This document shows positions 16,506-25,719 of a DNA stretch of 64,000 nt, one piece after another. Under the pieces are notes generated by a model. It ran no database searches, was not told the DNA's origin, and saw only the letters and a program-made list of their open reading frames with translations. The translations under genes were made by a program, and so were the position numbers. Within the stretch, counting starts at the first letter, position 1; every line of letters starts with the position of its first letter. The DNA is from JBOFSQ01 sp051651625 (lineage in GTDB: Bacteria; Planctomycetota; Planctomycetia; Pirellulales; Thermoguttaceae): positions 124,001 through 188,000 of the forward strand of contig JBOFSQ010000065.1 of the NCBI GenBank assembly GCA_051651625.1, in the 5' to 3' direction.

Positions 16506-16511
16506 TGGTAG

Positions 16512-16725
16512 CGATTTCCGTGTGTTTCGTGGTTTGCATCTTTTGCCAAACAATCTAAAATCGCGTTTCCGAACGAGTTCCACGTCGTTCCACAATAGGC
16601 CCTATAGGCCCCATACGTCCTATAGGGCCTATCAGAACAACGAACCAATTCAACAAACTTGCCACTCGCTTACGCTTCCCGTTCTGATTTGTGTCACTCG
16701 CTTACGCTTCCCGCTCCGGTTTTTC
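16512..16725. repeat. Direct repeat flanking the DUF1016 gene, left copy
   Basis: About 200 bp (CGATTTCCGTGTGTTTCGTG ... TTACGCTTCCC ... CCGGTTTTTC) nearly identical to 17779-17968. It contains R2 and R1 elements and a shared leader (CAGAACAACGAACCAATTC). Confidence 0.8.
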
Positions 16726-16740
16726 ACACTTCATCGCATA

Positions 16741-17736
16741 ATGCAAGGTTACATTCAAGAAATCAAAGAGATACTTTCTCAAGCGCGGCAGTCGGCGTAT
16801 TCGGCGGTCAATACGGCGATGGTTGAGGCGTACTGGCGTATCGGCGAGCGGATCGTCTTGCAAGAGCAGCATGGCGAGTCGAAAGCCGCTTACGGTGAAA
16901 GTATTCTCAAAGAGTTGTCAACGGCTCTCACCGCCGAGTTCGGCAAGGGGTTTTCGTATGCGAACCTGCGGAATTTCCGGCAATTTTACCTAACTTACCC
17001 CGAAAAAGAGATTTGCTACACACTGTGTAGCAAATTGACTTGGAGCCATAACCGCCTCATTATGCGGGTCGAAAACCCGCAAGCAAGGACGTACTACTTG
17101 CAGGAAGCCGCAGGTAATCATTGGAGCGTCCGACAATTAGAACGCAACATCAGCACGCTGTATTACCAGCGTCGGTTGTCTTCACAAAGTCAAGAGCCGT
17201 TAGAAAAATCGTCAACAGCTCACCAAATCGCCGACTTCATCAAAGACCCTTACGTCTTTGAGTTTTTGAAAATCGAACAACCGACCCAAGAAAACGAACA
17301 GCAAATCGAAACAGCACTGATCAATCATTTGCAACAATTTCTTTTGGAGTTGGGAAAGGGGTTTTGTTTTGTCGGGCGGCAATACCGCATCAGTACCGAG
17401 TTAGAACACTACTACATCGATCTTGTCTTTTACAATTACATCCTCAAGTGTTTTGTTTTGATCGACTTGAAGACGACCAAACTCACGCATCAAGACATCG
17501 GGCAAATGGATATGTACCGGCGGATGTTTGACGACCTTTGCAAACCCGCCGCCGACAACCCCACCATCGGCATTATTCTTTGTACGGAGAAGAGCGAAAC
17601 GGTGGTTAAGTATTCCGTTATGAGCGACAATCCGCAACTGTTCGCAACGAAGTTTATGCCGTACCTACCAACCGAAGCCGAGCTGATCGCCGAAGTCGAA
17701 AGAAATCAATTTCGTTTGGTGAAGGGTTTGGAGTAG
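16741..17736 (+). CDS. DUF1016 (YhcG-like) PD-(D/E)XK nuclease-domain protein
   Basis: 331 aa. The N-terminal helical region (IKEILSQARQSAYSAVNTAMVEAYWRIG) and the LTWSHNRLIMRVENPQARTYYLQEAA ... WSVRQLERNISTLYYQRR block define DUF1016; the C-terminus has the nuclease core (FVGRQYRISTELEHYYIDLVFYN, FVLIDLKTTKLTHQDIGQMDMY), with the D-LK pattern. Members are implicated in defence or DNA processing but are poorly characterised. It is unrelated to pilus genes and lies between two about 200-bp direct repeats, as though inserted. A 25-bp perfect palindrome (arms ATTTGCTACACA) lies in the coding sequence at 17011-17035. Confidence 0.85.
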   Translation: MQGYIQEIKEILSQARQSAYSAVNTAMVEAYWRIGERIVLQEQHGESKAAYGESILKELSTALTAEFGKGFSYANLRNFRQFYLTYPEKEICYTLCSKLTWSHNRLIMRVENPQARTYYLQEAAGNHWSVRQLERNISTLYYQRRLSSQSQEPLEKSSTAHQIADFIKDPYVFEFLKIEQPTQENEQQIETALINHLQQFLLELGKGFCFVGRQYRISTELEHYYIDLVFYNYILKCFVLIDLKTTKLTHQDIGQMDMYRRMFDDLCKPAADNPTIGIILCTEKSETVVKYSVMSDNPQLFATKFMPYLPTEAELIAEVERNQFRLVKGLE

Positions 17737-17778
17737 TGTGATGGCGAGCGGTGGCTGTAAACCCACCGGTAGAACAAC

Positions 17779-17968
17779 CGATTTCCGTGTGTTTCGTGGT
17801 TTGCATCTTTTGCCAAACAATCTAAAATCGCGTTTCCGAACGAGTTCCACGTCGTCCACATCGTCCACAATAGGACATATAGGCCCCATACGTCCTATAG
17901 GGCCTATCAGAACAACGAACCAATTCAACAAACTCATCACTCGCTTACGCTTCCCGTTCCGGTTTTTC
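17779..17968. repeat. Direct repeat flanking the DUF1016 gene, right copy
   Basis: It matches 16512-16725, including R2 (17870-17908), the CAGAACAACGAACCAATTC leader and an R1 copy (17938-17961). It ends 25 bp before the next prepilin gene and probably carries that gene's 5' leader. Confidence 0.8.
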
Positions 17969-17992
17969 AAACCTCTAACCGCCACAACTCCA

Positions 17993-19165
17993 ATGACTTC
18001 AAAACGCGCTTTCACTCTTGTCGAGCTACTCATCGTCGTGGCGATTATCGGTATACTCGCCAGTATCACACTCGCCGCGCTCTCACAAGCACAAGGCCAA
18101 GCAAAAGTATACCGTACCCAAAACACCATCGCAAAAATCAACGACGCCATCACCGAAATCTACGAACGATTCGAGTTCAGAGCAAGACCATGGGCGATTC
18201 CTAACACTTGCAATGGTACTGATCCCTCGACGGGCAATCCTACTACGCTTTGCCTTGGTCACGCAAACAATGTCCGCGCGAAAAACATCGCCGAAGCCCG
18301 CATACGCTACCTCATCCTGCGAGCCGAAATGCTGACCGAAATGCCGCAAAGCGCAAACGACGATATGCCAGCGTCCACATTACCTGCGGGCATAACCGCA
18401 TTCGTTAACCGCATCGCTAACCCGATTGCTACTGCGGCGACCTGTTCGATACATGGAGCCGACTACACAAGTTCTATTGTTGATACTATCATGGCTGACA
18501 TCGACGCAGCGAAGATTTACGCCGATGCGATTGTTGCGGCGGGGGCAACTCCTGCTACAACCAGCTCCGCGGAGCTTCTCTACTTGATCGTCGAGACGAA
18601 CAATCCTGAAGCGTTGTCGGGGTTCAAGGGTAGCGAGATTGGCGACACCGATGGTGACGGACTGTTCGAGTTTCTCGATGCGTGGGGGAATCCGATTCGG
18701 TTCCTACGCGCCGCGCCGGGGTTGCAAGACGGAATACTCCGCACCGGCGTCGGCGTTGCGGGAAACACAATCGAGACAACGCGACTGGGGCAACCGGTTG
18801 TGCCAGAGACCACTCTCACGACTTGGCAATCGGCACTCGCGGCAGCCCCGCCATATCCGCAAGACATGGTCGATGTCGCCAATGCGTGTCCTGACCCGCT
18901 CTATCCGCAACGGGCGAACGATCCAAACGCGCTCCTCCAGCTCCAGTGGACAACGTTTCCGTTAATCTACTCGTGCGGCCCAGACAAGAGGTCGGGAATT
19001 GTGGAGCCGGTGCCGCCACCGGCAACGTACACACCATCGGTTGCCGACATACTTCCGATTTCGAGCGTGAACATCCTGCTTGGTGCGCCGGTGGCGAGTA
19101 GCAGTTCTGATTACGGTGCTCACGCCGACAACATCACGAATCACAATATGGTTAAGCCGTTTTAG
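17993..19165 (+). CDS. Prepilin-like protein (GspG-like)
   Basis: 390 aa. TSKRAFTLVELLIVVAIIGILASITLAAL is a prepilin signal (Glu +5; Ala at -1 instead of Gly) followed by a long helix. Near the C-terminus EIGDTDGDGLFEFLDAWGNPIRF resembles the GspG DxDxD ... DxWGxP calcium-binding region, preceded by about 250 extra residues. ATG 17993 puts the signal at the very N-terminus; the longer upstream frame runs through repeat sequence and is rejected. It shares the first residues (MTSKR) with the next prepilin, suggesting gene duplication. Confidence 0.85.
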   Translation: MTSKRAFTLVELLIVVAIIGILASITLAALSQAQGQAKVYRTQNTIAKINDAITEIYERFEFRARPWAIPNTCNGTDPSTGNPTTLCLGHANNVRAKNIAEARIRYLILRAEMLTEMPQSANDDMPASTLPAGITAFVNRIANPIATAATCSIHGADYTSSIVDTIMADIDAAKIYADAIVAAGATPATTSSAELLYLIVETNNPEALSGFKGSEIGDTDGDGLFEFLDAWGNPIRFLRAAPGLQDGILRTGVGVAGNTIETTRLGQPVVPETTLTTWQSALAAAPPYPQDMVDVANACPDPLYPQRANDPNALLQLQWTTFPLIYSCGPDKRSGIVEPVPPPATYTPSVADILPISSVNILLGAPVASSSSDYGAHADNITNHNMVKPF

Positions 19166-19227
19166 GGGGCGGCATGTTTGCATCGCACTTTGCCCCTTCG
19201 GGGCAGCGATTTCAATAGTGCCACCGG

Positions 19228-19387
19228 GCACACAATAAGAACACGAAGCGTAAGCGAGTGCCATGAATCATAACACGCCAATCACAACCGCGAACGTAAC
19301 CGGTACTCCGGCGGAGCTACTTGGCACTCGCTTACGCTTCCCGCTCCGATTGGGCACTCGCTTACGCTTCGTGTTCTTAATGCCCCG
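19228..19387. repeat. R1 cluster and segment shared with 6507-6688
   Basis: R1 at 19239-19260 (+), 19325-19348 (-) and 19355-19376 (-), with the same CGTAACCGGTACTCCGGCGG centre as at 6507. It is followed by GCCCCGTAGGGGC, R2 at 19412-19450, the shared leader and another R1 at 19480-19503. Together these occupy 19166-19533. A GCCCCTTCGGGGC hairpin at about 19190 resembles an R6 end. Confidence 0.8.
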
Positions 19388-19533
19388 TAGGGGCGCGTTC
19401 ACGCCAACCACATAGGACATATAGGCCCTATACGTCCTATAGGGCATATCAGAACAACGAACCAATTCAACAAACTCATCACTCGCTTACGCTTCCCGCT
19501 CTGAACACTAACCCCTAACCCCAAACAAATCCA

Positions 19534-20718
19534 ATGACTTCAAAACGCGGAATGACACTTGTTGAGCTACTCGTCGTGGTAGCGATTATGATGCTGCTCG
19601 TCGCTGTCGGGATACCGATGCTACGCCCGATGCTCGAAAAACAGTCGCAGGCGCAAGGCGCACAAGTCCTCCGCGTCATGCTCTTGCGTGCACGAAATAT
19701 GGCCGTCGAAAAAGAACAACCTTTCGGACTACGAATCGAAAGATACAACGACCCCACCGGCACGCCAACCGAAGCCGCTGTAAGACTCTCCATCGTCAGG
19801 GAACAACCACCGACGGCGGGAATCGCCGGACCAACAGCAGGAGGAGATTGGCGCGTTGCGATTGGGGCCGATGGTGCGCCGACGTTCTACGATCCGTATT
19901 CCGGCACTTGGACGCCTGCCTCGACAACGCCGCCGACGCCGACTGCGCAGGACAACCTCCGAGCCGAATTCATCGAAGCATTTGGCGACCGCGCACGCAT
20001 TCAGTTCTGGGGTTCGGGAGAAGAGTTTGAAGTGTTCGTGAACGGCACCAACCTTCGCTTCGTCAACCGCGCTGCGATGGGGACTGCCAGTGATGCGGAT
20101 GTGAGAATTGTGTGGGACTTCGACACCTCGACGGTTGCGTTGACTCCAACGTCTCTCAAAGAGTGGGACGCCTACCGCGCCATCCGCCGCGGACTCACCG
20201 CAACCGAAGGTGGACAGTTTCCACCGTATTATCAGTCAACCACGACAGGAACGACAATCACATCTAGTCCGGCCCCGGTCGTTTTGGTAGTGAACACTCC
20301 GCCGTGGATACCGACATCGTCGCCGCCGGTGTTGTTGCCGGAAGGAGTTTGTGTTGATTTGGAGTATTCGGGGATTGGGAAGAGTGGCGATGGCTTCAAG
20401 AATACGCCGAGTGATGTGATTGTTTGGTTCAGCGCAGATGGTTCGTTGCAGCGAGTAGACTTTGCTGGCGGACAAGACAAGTGCGACGGCCTGTTACATT
20501 TCCTGATTGGTTCGTGGGAACAGGTGACACCGAATCGCGGCGTACTCGGCGAAGACACCAGCACGAATCTTGAGTTACCAGCGAACATTTGGGTAACGGT
20601 AGAACCGCGTTCGGCGCGAGTTTTGGTGAACGAGATCAAAGTTCCGAACGGTGATGATGTTGGTACGTCGCGTGAGTTTGCAAACAAAATTTGGGAAGAG
20701 GTGGCGGCACCGCGTTAG
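19534..20718 (+). CDS. Prepilin-like protein (GspH-like)
   Basis: 394 aa. The N-terminus TSKRGMTLVELLVVVAIMMLLVAVGIPM is a prepilin signal with Gly -1, Met +1 and Glu +5, and the next segment (QGAQVLRVMLLRARNMAVEKEQPFGLRI) matches the GspH/FimT pattern in which the helix is followed by a beta strand. It is about 220 aa longer than GspH, with the C-terminal part holding VDLEYSGIGKSG and DVIVWFSADGSLQRVDF, common to planctomycete GspH-like proteins. The last 14 bases, including the stop, are duplicated at 20865-20883. Confidence 0.83.
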   Translation: MTSKRGMTLVELLVVVAIMMLLVAVGIPMLRPMLEKQSQAQGAQVLRVMLLRARNMAVEKEQPFGLRIERYNDPTGTPTEAAVRLSIVREQPPTAGIAGPTAGGDWRVAIGADGAPTFYDPYSGTWTPASTTPPTPTAQDNLRAEFIEAFGDRARIQFWGSGEEFEVFVNGTNLRFVNRAAMGTASDADVRIVWDFDTSTVALTPTSLKEWDAYRAIRRGLTATEGGQFPPYYQSTTTGTTITSSPAPVVLVVNTPPWIPTSSPPVLLPEGVCVDLEYSGIGKSGDGFKNTPSDVIVWFSADGSLQRVDFAGGQDKCDGLLHFLIGSWEQVTPNRGVLGEDTSTNLELPANIWVTVEPRSARVLVNEIKVPNGDDVGTSREFANKIWEEVAAPR

Positions 20719-20722
20719 TATT
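20704..20722 (+). repeat. 19-bp direct repeat, left copy (overlaps pilin stop)
   Basis: GCGGCACCGCGTTAGTATT occurs here and again at 20865-20883. The 142 bp between carry an R2 element and the R1 hairpin, so the arrangement resembles an insertion flanked by a target duplication. Confidence 0.75.
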
Positions 20723-20792
20723 GGGGCGTAGTTTTGATAGGTCATATAGGACGTATATGTCCTATGTGCTCTATGCGTCTTATGATTCATGG

Positions 20793-20856
20793 CACTCGCT
20801 TACGCTTCGTGTTCTTATTGACGTAACGCATTAAGAACACGAAGCGTAAGCGAGTG
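20793..20856. repeat. R1 inverted pair, 64-nt stem-loop
   Basis: Two R1 copies in opposite orientation (20793-20814 and 20835-20856) give a perfect 22-bp stem and a 20-nt loop. A near-identical stem-loop lies at 34081-34144. It could act as a terminator, but there is no U-tract. Confidence 0.8.
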
Positions 20857-20931
20857 TACAGAACGCGGCACCGCGTTAGTATTTGCCCCGACGGGGCAGC
20901 AATAAAAACACATCGTCGTTCAAATCGTTCA

Positions 20932-20970
20932 CATAGGACATATAGGTCCTATATGTCCTATAGGGCCTAT
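20932..20970. repeat. R2 element before the GspK-like gene
   Basis: CATAGGACATATAGGTCCTA followed by TATGTCCTATAGGGCCTAT and then CAGAACCACCAACAAATTCC, a variant of the leader found before 16741, 17993 and 19534. Confidence 0.7.
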
Positions 20971-21014
20971 CAGAACCACCAACAAATTCCACCCCCCAAA
21001 ATGGAGAAAAAATC

Positions 21015-24000
21015 ATGAAAACTACGCTGAATCAACCTCGCCACGGACTCATTTTGATGATGGTCATGGTGGTGCTGGCGTTGCTGGCGACGCTGGTGAT
21101 GTCGTTTTTGCTGATGGTCTCGCAGACAAGAATTCCGACAGATCCCGAAACCGGAGGCTCCGGCGGACAAGCCGCATCCGTTGACCGAAAAGAAGCCCTC
21201 ATGCAACTACTGCGAGGCGCAGGTGGCAGCTCCAAAACACCGCTCAACAAATCCGTCATCGGACCACACTCTATTCTCGAAAATCTGTACGGACAACCGG
21301 TTGATGTGACTGGGGATTATCTGCGATTCAATGTGGCGGACAAAGCGTCGTGGACATTCACTCCCAATGGAATTACCATTGATGTGACAACAATTCCGTT
21401 GACGGACTTGTTCGATGGCAGTTTGATCAACGCACTCTCACTGATGGGAACGGTCATCACAATTCCCGACGACAGCATTCCGCCCGCGCCCGATAAGTTC
21501 AAGAATCGCAGCATGCGGATTGTGAATGTGAAGGTCGATGGAAGTGGTGACGTCAACATGGAGATCGTCCCGCCTTCTGGCATGCCACTTACGGAATTGT
21601 CAGCGTTGTCAGCGGCGTTAGCCAATTGCGACCTCATCATCAACGGCGCACCATTCAGCGGAACAGGAATCGGGTTTGGCCCAGCGGGCCCGAATGGTGA
21701 ACGTCTCACGCTCACAGATGGCGATGGTCTCGAATCGTTTCTGCGTCCGAATCCGCTCGCACCAATTGACCCAGCGAACGTATCGGCGGTGGCAACGACG
21801 GGCATTCTGTCGTCGCGTGCCAACTTCAGTGGAGTCACGTTGACAGCGGCGGAGCAACTCCAAGAGTACGTTGCGTCCCTCCAATACGGTTTCACTTCGG
21901 CGAATCCCGACTACACTGCCGCAGACCAAAACTCGATGTTCCTCGCGCGGCAAGACGTAAACGCAAACGGACAAGTCACTCGCATCATTCCGTCGTTCCA
22001 TAGACCGAACGAACTGAAAACGACTTGGTTGAATTCTCTGTCGCCCGCACAGCAGACGTGGGAGACGTTGCGGAAGTTGGTTCTCCGTCCACTACCATAC
22101 GACAACCCACAATTCACCGGCGGAACGCCGGAATTGGGATTGGCCGCACTCGCCGACGCGGCAGCGTGCGCCACCATTTTCGCCACAGAACCGATGGTTG
22201 CTGGAGCCGCCTACGATGTTGACAGCGATGGTGATGGCGTCGCCGAATCGTACTGGATGGACATCGGGTTGGGCCCCGTCACGTTCGATGGTGACCCCGA
22301 AATATACAAACCGCTCGTCGCATACCTCGTACTAGACCTCGACGGAAGAATCGACATCAACGCTCACTCATTCGTTGCATCGGCACCAACAGCCTCCACC
22401 GGAAGCGGACGCGGGCCTGCGGAAATTACTGCGGTTTATTCTCCGCCAAATAGCCGCTCGATTACAGAGCGATACGGTACAAATGGAGTGGCTGATATAA
22501 GCGATGCGCTTCTTGCCAACACAGCATACGGAACACCCGCTTATGCCCTTTACTCCGGTTACGTTCCATTGGGGTCGGTGTGGGCAACTATCAAGAGTAC
22601 GCCCATTAGAACGAGCACAAACGCTCTCTTCCGTGGCAGCGTTCCCGACCTCTGGGGAAACAGGCTGTCGGCGGACTTCGCGCCCACAGGCTCCGCACTC
22701 GATAAACTCGGCCAACGCGACTTCGATGGTGTCAACACGTTGACATACGAAGAAGCCCTTTTCAAGTCTATTGATGCTTTGACCTCTGTTGTTACCTACA
22801 CTAACCCCTACCTCTACAACCCAAATCCTGCGGACAACAACTGGACGATTGGTACGACGCCTAGTGCGGCGTTCAAGCTGCCGCAGTTTGCGTCGTTACT
22901 TTCTAGCCGCGACATCGACGGGACAAGAATGCCACCCGAACTCCGGAAGATTCTCTTCGGTACAGACGGACGTTATCCCAACACAGCCGACGGCTCGAAC
23001 GAACAGTATCTCCGCAACTGGCTAACTGGCATCACCGCCGACATCCCGTCGCCACCAATGAGCATCGGAGACGACATCAGTATCTACGATAGAATATGGA
23101 GAATCATTGGGCCTGCATCGCCAGCAACCGCTGCTGACGAAGCTCGTTTCTGGGCCATCTACAACGCCCTCCCCGACGACATCCGCGCCGGACGAAAAGT
23201 TGACCTCAACACGGCGGTCACGATGAGTACAGACCAAAAAGCCCGCTTCGCACAATCGCTCTTCGTGCTGTTGTGCGTGCTGTGTGATACGGAGATTCAG
23301 GCGTATACAACCGGTAGCGATTTTGATTCAAGCATGACAACTGATGCGGCGAAACAGGCGTACACTTACAAACGCCTCGCGCAGTGGTGCGTTAACCTCG
23401 TTGACTTCTCCGACGCCGACGAAGTGATGACGCCGTTCGTGATTCCAGCAACCCCAACGCGAGCAAATCTTTTCCAAACATCAGTCGCTTGGCTCGGAAA
23501 ACCGCTTGATTACTCGATAGCATTTGACGCCGCGGCGAATGTTGCTAAATACAACTACACCGAGAAGTTGCTTACAGGTGATACCACTCTTACTGGGCAT
23601 CTCCCCCTCTGGGGCCTCGAACGTCCGAGCGTTCTCATCACCGAGACACTGGCGTTTCACGATAAAAAAACAGGTACAGGTTCCGCGTTTGTCGAACTCT
23701 ACAACGCCTCAAACCCAACCGCGCCGGGGACAAAACCTGTTGACCTTGCACAGCAAGACACAACAAACACCGACTACATCTGGCGTCTTGCGGTGACTAA
23801 TGCGTTGAATTCTACAACGGGTGAATGGAGCGGCACAGATTTCGAGAAGTGGAAAGGAACAGGTAGCAAAGATCAAGAAGAGCCTTTTCGGACAACTGAC
23901 ACTAATACAACTATCGATCCTGAACTCGACTCTGTTGTTTGGTTTGGTACGTTGCCAACAACTGGTTATGCAAAAACCGTAGAGGATAAATCTTATTTTC

Positions 24001-25697
24001 CCGCTGCTGCCGCTGCCGCCTCGATTGATTCCAACGAATACTTCGTTGTCGGACCGCGACCTGTTACCAGCACAAAAACAGCTACACCGCCTGCTTCCGT
24101 TCCAGCCAATTGTGACGATTCGGCAGTAATTGACTTTGCTTATTTGGTTGACACTTCTCGTGCAAAACCGCCAAAAACGATGACGGCGACAAAGAGTTCC
24201 GTCGGTTTCAACATTGGCGATGGCGGCGCGGTAAGCAATGATCGTATTCCGTTTCACAAAGTTGTTTTGTTGCAGCGACTCGCCGACTCGACACGCGCGC
24301 ATAATGTCACATCTAATCCTTATGTTACGGTCGATTGGTGTCCGTTTGACTTGACGGTTTATGATTCGAGTACCTCTCCTACGCCAACTATACAACCTGA
24401 ATTGGCATCGCGTCAATGGGGACGTGCGCCAGCGACAGTTAAAGACACAAATCTTTGGAGTCGGCAATTAGACAGCGGAGATTTTATAGAGTCGGGTAAG
24501 GCATCTGCTTTCCCCCCAGAACTCAAGAAGTGGGATTGGATTAATGCTTCTGATTTCGCAACCGTTACTTGTACTTTGGGTTATCTCAACAGTTACCCGA
24601 CTTTGACCGATGGCCCGCAAGATGATGATGACACTACCATCACGCTACCAGCCGTGGGCGATCCCACTTATGCCGATGCTTATGCGAAAAAATACCGCTA
24701 TCGCGGTCGTCCGCAAACTGGCACACCTTTCGCGTATCTTCACTGGAACGACGCCCCGTTTTCGTCGTCGTTGGAGGCGTTGCAAGTTCCGGCGTCGTCG
24801 CCGGGGCGGTTTGGGTTGGAGTTTGACCCGGGGGCGGTTAACACTATTTATGTCGCTGCGAACGGATCGCTAGGCTGGAACGCCACAAAGACAACGCATA
24901 TTCTCAACTTCTTCCACTCGACAACGACTGGTAACCCGTCGCTGAATCTTGGCAAGTTCTTTGACTACGTTTCGTTACCGTCTCTTTTCGCGGGTACGGT
25001 TGACGCCAACGGCAACCGTCTCTACCGCGAACCGGGGAAAGTCAACCTCAATACGATGAATGAGAAAACGTATGAGGCACTGATGGGAAGTCGTCCGACG
25101 ATGGAAAGTTTCTCTAGTGTTGCGAATTTGCGAGACACAAGCCGGCAACCATTCCGCGCTGTTGATGCCTCGAATCGAGTGGCACCAACGATACCACCAA
25201 CAACGTTACCGGCCCCAATCACCGCATCGACATTGCGATCAGAAGGCAGCGGCGAACCACTCTTCGCCAACGATACCGGCAATGCGTCTAACACACAGCA
25301 GTCGTTGGAGTCCTTGCAGCGTCTTTCGGAGCTGACGACAACGCGGTCGAACACGTTTGCGGTTTGGGTGACGATTGGGTTGTTTGAGGTTGTGGGGTAC
25401 GACGATCCGGCCACGCCCGTTGTGGAAAATCTGCCGTTCCCAACTGCCGCCGCCGCAAATGCCGCGCAGGGCACTTCGTACCCAGACGACGATTATTTCA
25501 ATGCGGTTCACCCTGACGGCTATTTTCTAGGCCCAGAGCGCGGCAGTAATGGTAACGTACCGAAGAAGCGATTTCGGAACCTGTACATCATCGACCGGAC
25601 GATTCCTGTAGGTTTCCGTCGTGGTGAAGATTACAATGTGGAAGAGACTGTGATCTATGGGTTAGAAGAGTTAAAGAACGGAAGAAGTTTGCAGTGA
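21015..25697 (+). CDS. Giant GspK-like pseudopilin protein
   Basis: 1560 aa. The N-terminus NQPRHGLILMMVMVVLALLATLVMSFLLM has the leader and hydrophobic helix of GspK, which like this protein lacks Glu +5. Later blocks fit GspK too: RKVDLNTAVTMSTDQKARF and GKVNLNTMNEKTYEALMGSRPT are the helix-hairpin-helix-like VNLNTA segments. DVDSDGDGVAESYWMD is a DxDxDG calcium-type loop. GspK is normally about 320 aa, so this is about fivefold longer, with many long inserts. A strong GGAGAAAAAATC precedes the ATG. In the classical system GspK caps the pseudopilus tip with GspI and GspJ; the giant size suggests an added surface or substrate-binding role (inference). Confidence 0.8.
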   Translation: MKTTLNQPRHGLILMMVMVVLALLATLVMSFLLMVSQTRIPTDPETGGSGGQAASVDRKEALMQLLRGAGGSSKTPLNKSVIGPHSILENLYGQPVDVTGDYLRFNVADKASWTFTPNGITIDVTTIPLTDLFDGSLINALSLMGTVITIPDDSIPPAPDKFKNRSMRIVNVKVDGSGDVNMEIVPPSGMPLTELSALSAALANCDLIINGAPFSGTGIGFGPAGPNGERLTLTDGDGLESFLRPNPLAPIDPANVSAVATTGILSSRANFSGVTLTAAEQLQEYVASLQYGFTSANPDYTAADQNSMFLARQDVNANGQVTRIIPSFHRPNELKTTWLNSLSPAQQTWETLRKLVLRPLPYDNPQFTGGTPELGLAALADAAACATIFATEPMVAGAAYDVDSDGDGVAESYWMDIGLGPVTFDGDPEIYKPLVAYLVLDLDGRIDINAHSFVASAPTASTGSGRGPAEITAVYSPPNSRSITERYGTNGVADISDALLANTAYGTPAYALYSGYVPLGSVWATIKSTPIRTSTNALFRGSVPDLWGNRLSADFAPTGSALDKLGQRDFDGVNTLTYEEALFKSIDALTSVVTYTNPYLYNPNPADNNWTIGTTPSAAFKLPQFASLLSSRDIDGTRMPPELRKILFGTDGRYPNTADGSNEQYLRNWLTGITADIPSPPMSIGDDISIYDRIWRIIGPASPATAADEARFWAIYNALPDDIRAGRKVDLNTAVTMSTDQKARFAQSLFVLLCVLCDTEIQAYTTGSDFDSSMTTDAAKQAYTYKRLAQWCVNLVDFSDADEVMTPFVIPATPTRANLFQTSVAWLGKPLDYSIAFDAAANVAKYNYTEKLLTGDTTLTGHLPLWGLERPSVLITETLAFHDKKTGTGSAFVELYNASNPTAPGTKPVDLAQQDTTNTDYIWRLAVTNALNSTTGEWSGTDFEKWKGTGSKDQEEPFRTTDTNTTIDPELDSVVWFGTLPTTGYAKTVEDKSYFPAAAAAASIDSNEYFVVGPRPVTSTKTATPPASVPANCDDSAVIDFAYLVDTSRAKPPKTMTATKSSVGFNIGDGGAVSNDRIPFHKVVLLQRLADSTRAHNVTSNPYVTVDWCPFDLTVYDSSTSPTPTIQPELASRQWGRAPATVKDTNLWSRQLDSGDFIESGKASAFPPELKKWDWINASDFATVTCTLGYLNSYPTLTDGPQDDDDTTITLPAVGDPTYADAYAKKYRYRGRPQTGTPFAYLHWNDAPFSSSLEALQVPASSPGRFGLEFDPGAVNTIYVAANGSLGWNATKTTHILNFFHSTTTGNPSLNLGKFFDYVSLPSLFAGTVDANGNRLYREPGKVNLNTMNEKTYEALMGSRPTMESFSSVANLRDTSRQPFRAVDASNRVAPTIPPTTLPAPITASTLRSEGSGEPLFANDTGNASNTQQSLESLQRLSELTTTRSNTFAVWVTIGLFEVVGYDDPATPVVENLPFPTAAAANAAQGTSYPDDDYFNAVHPDGYFLGPERGSNGNVPKKRFRNLYIIDRTIPVGFRRGEDYNVEETVIYGLEELKNGRSLQ

Positions 25698-25719
25698 GTT
25701 TTGTGTGCGTCGCGCGGGC

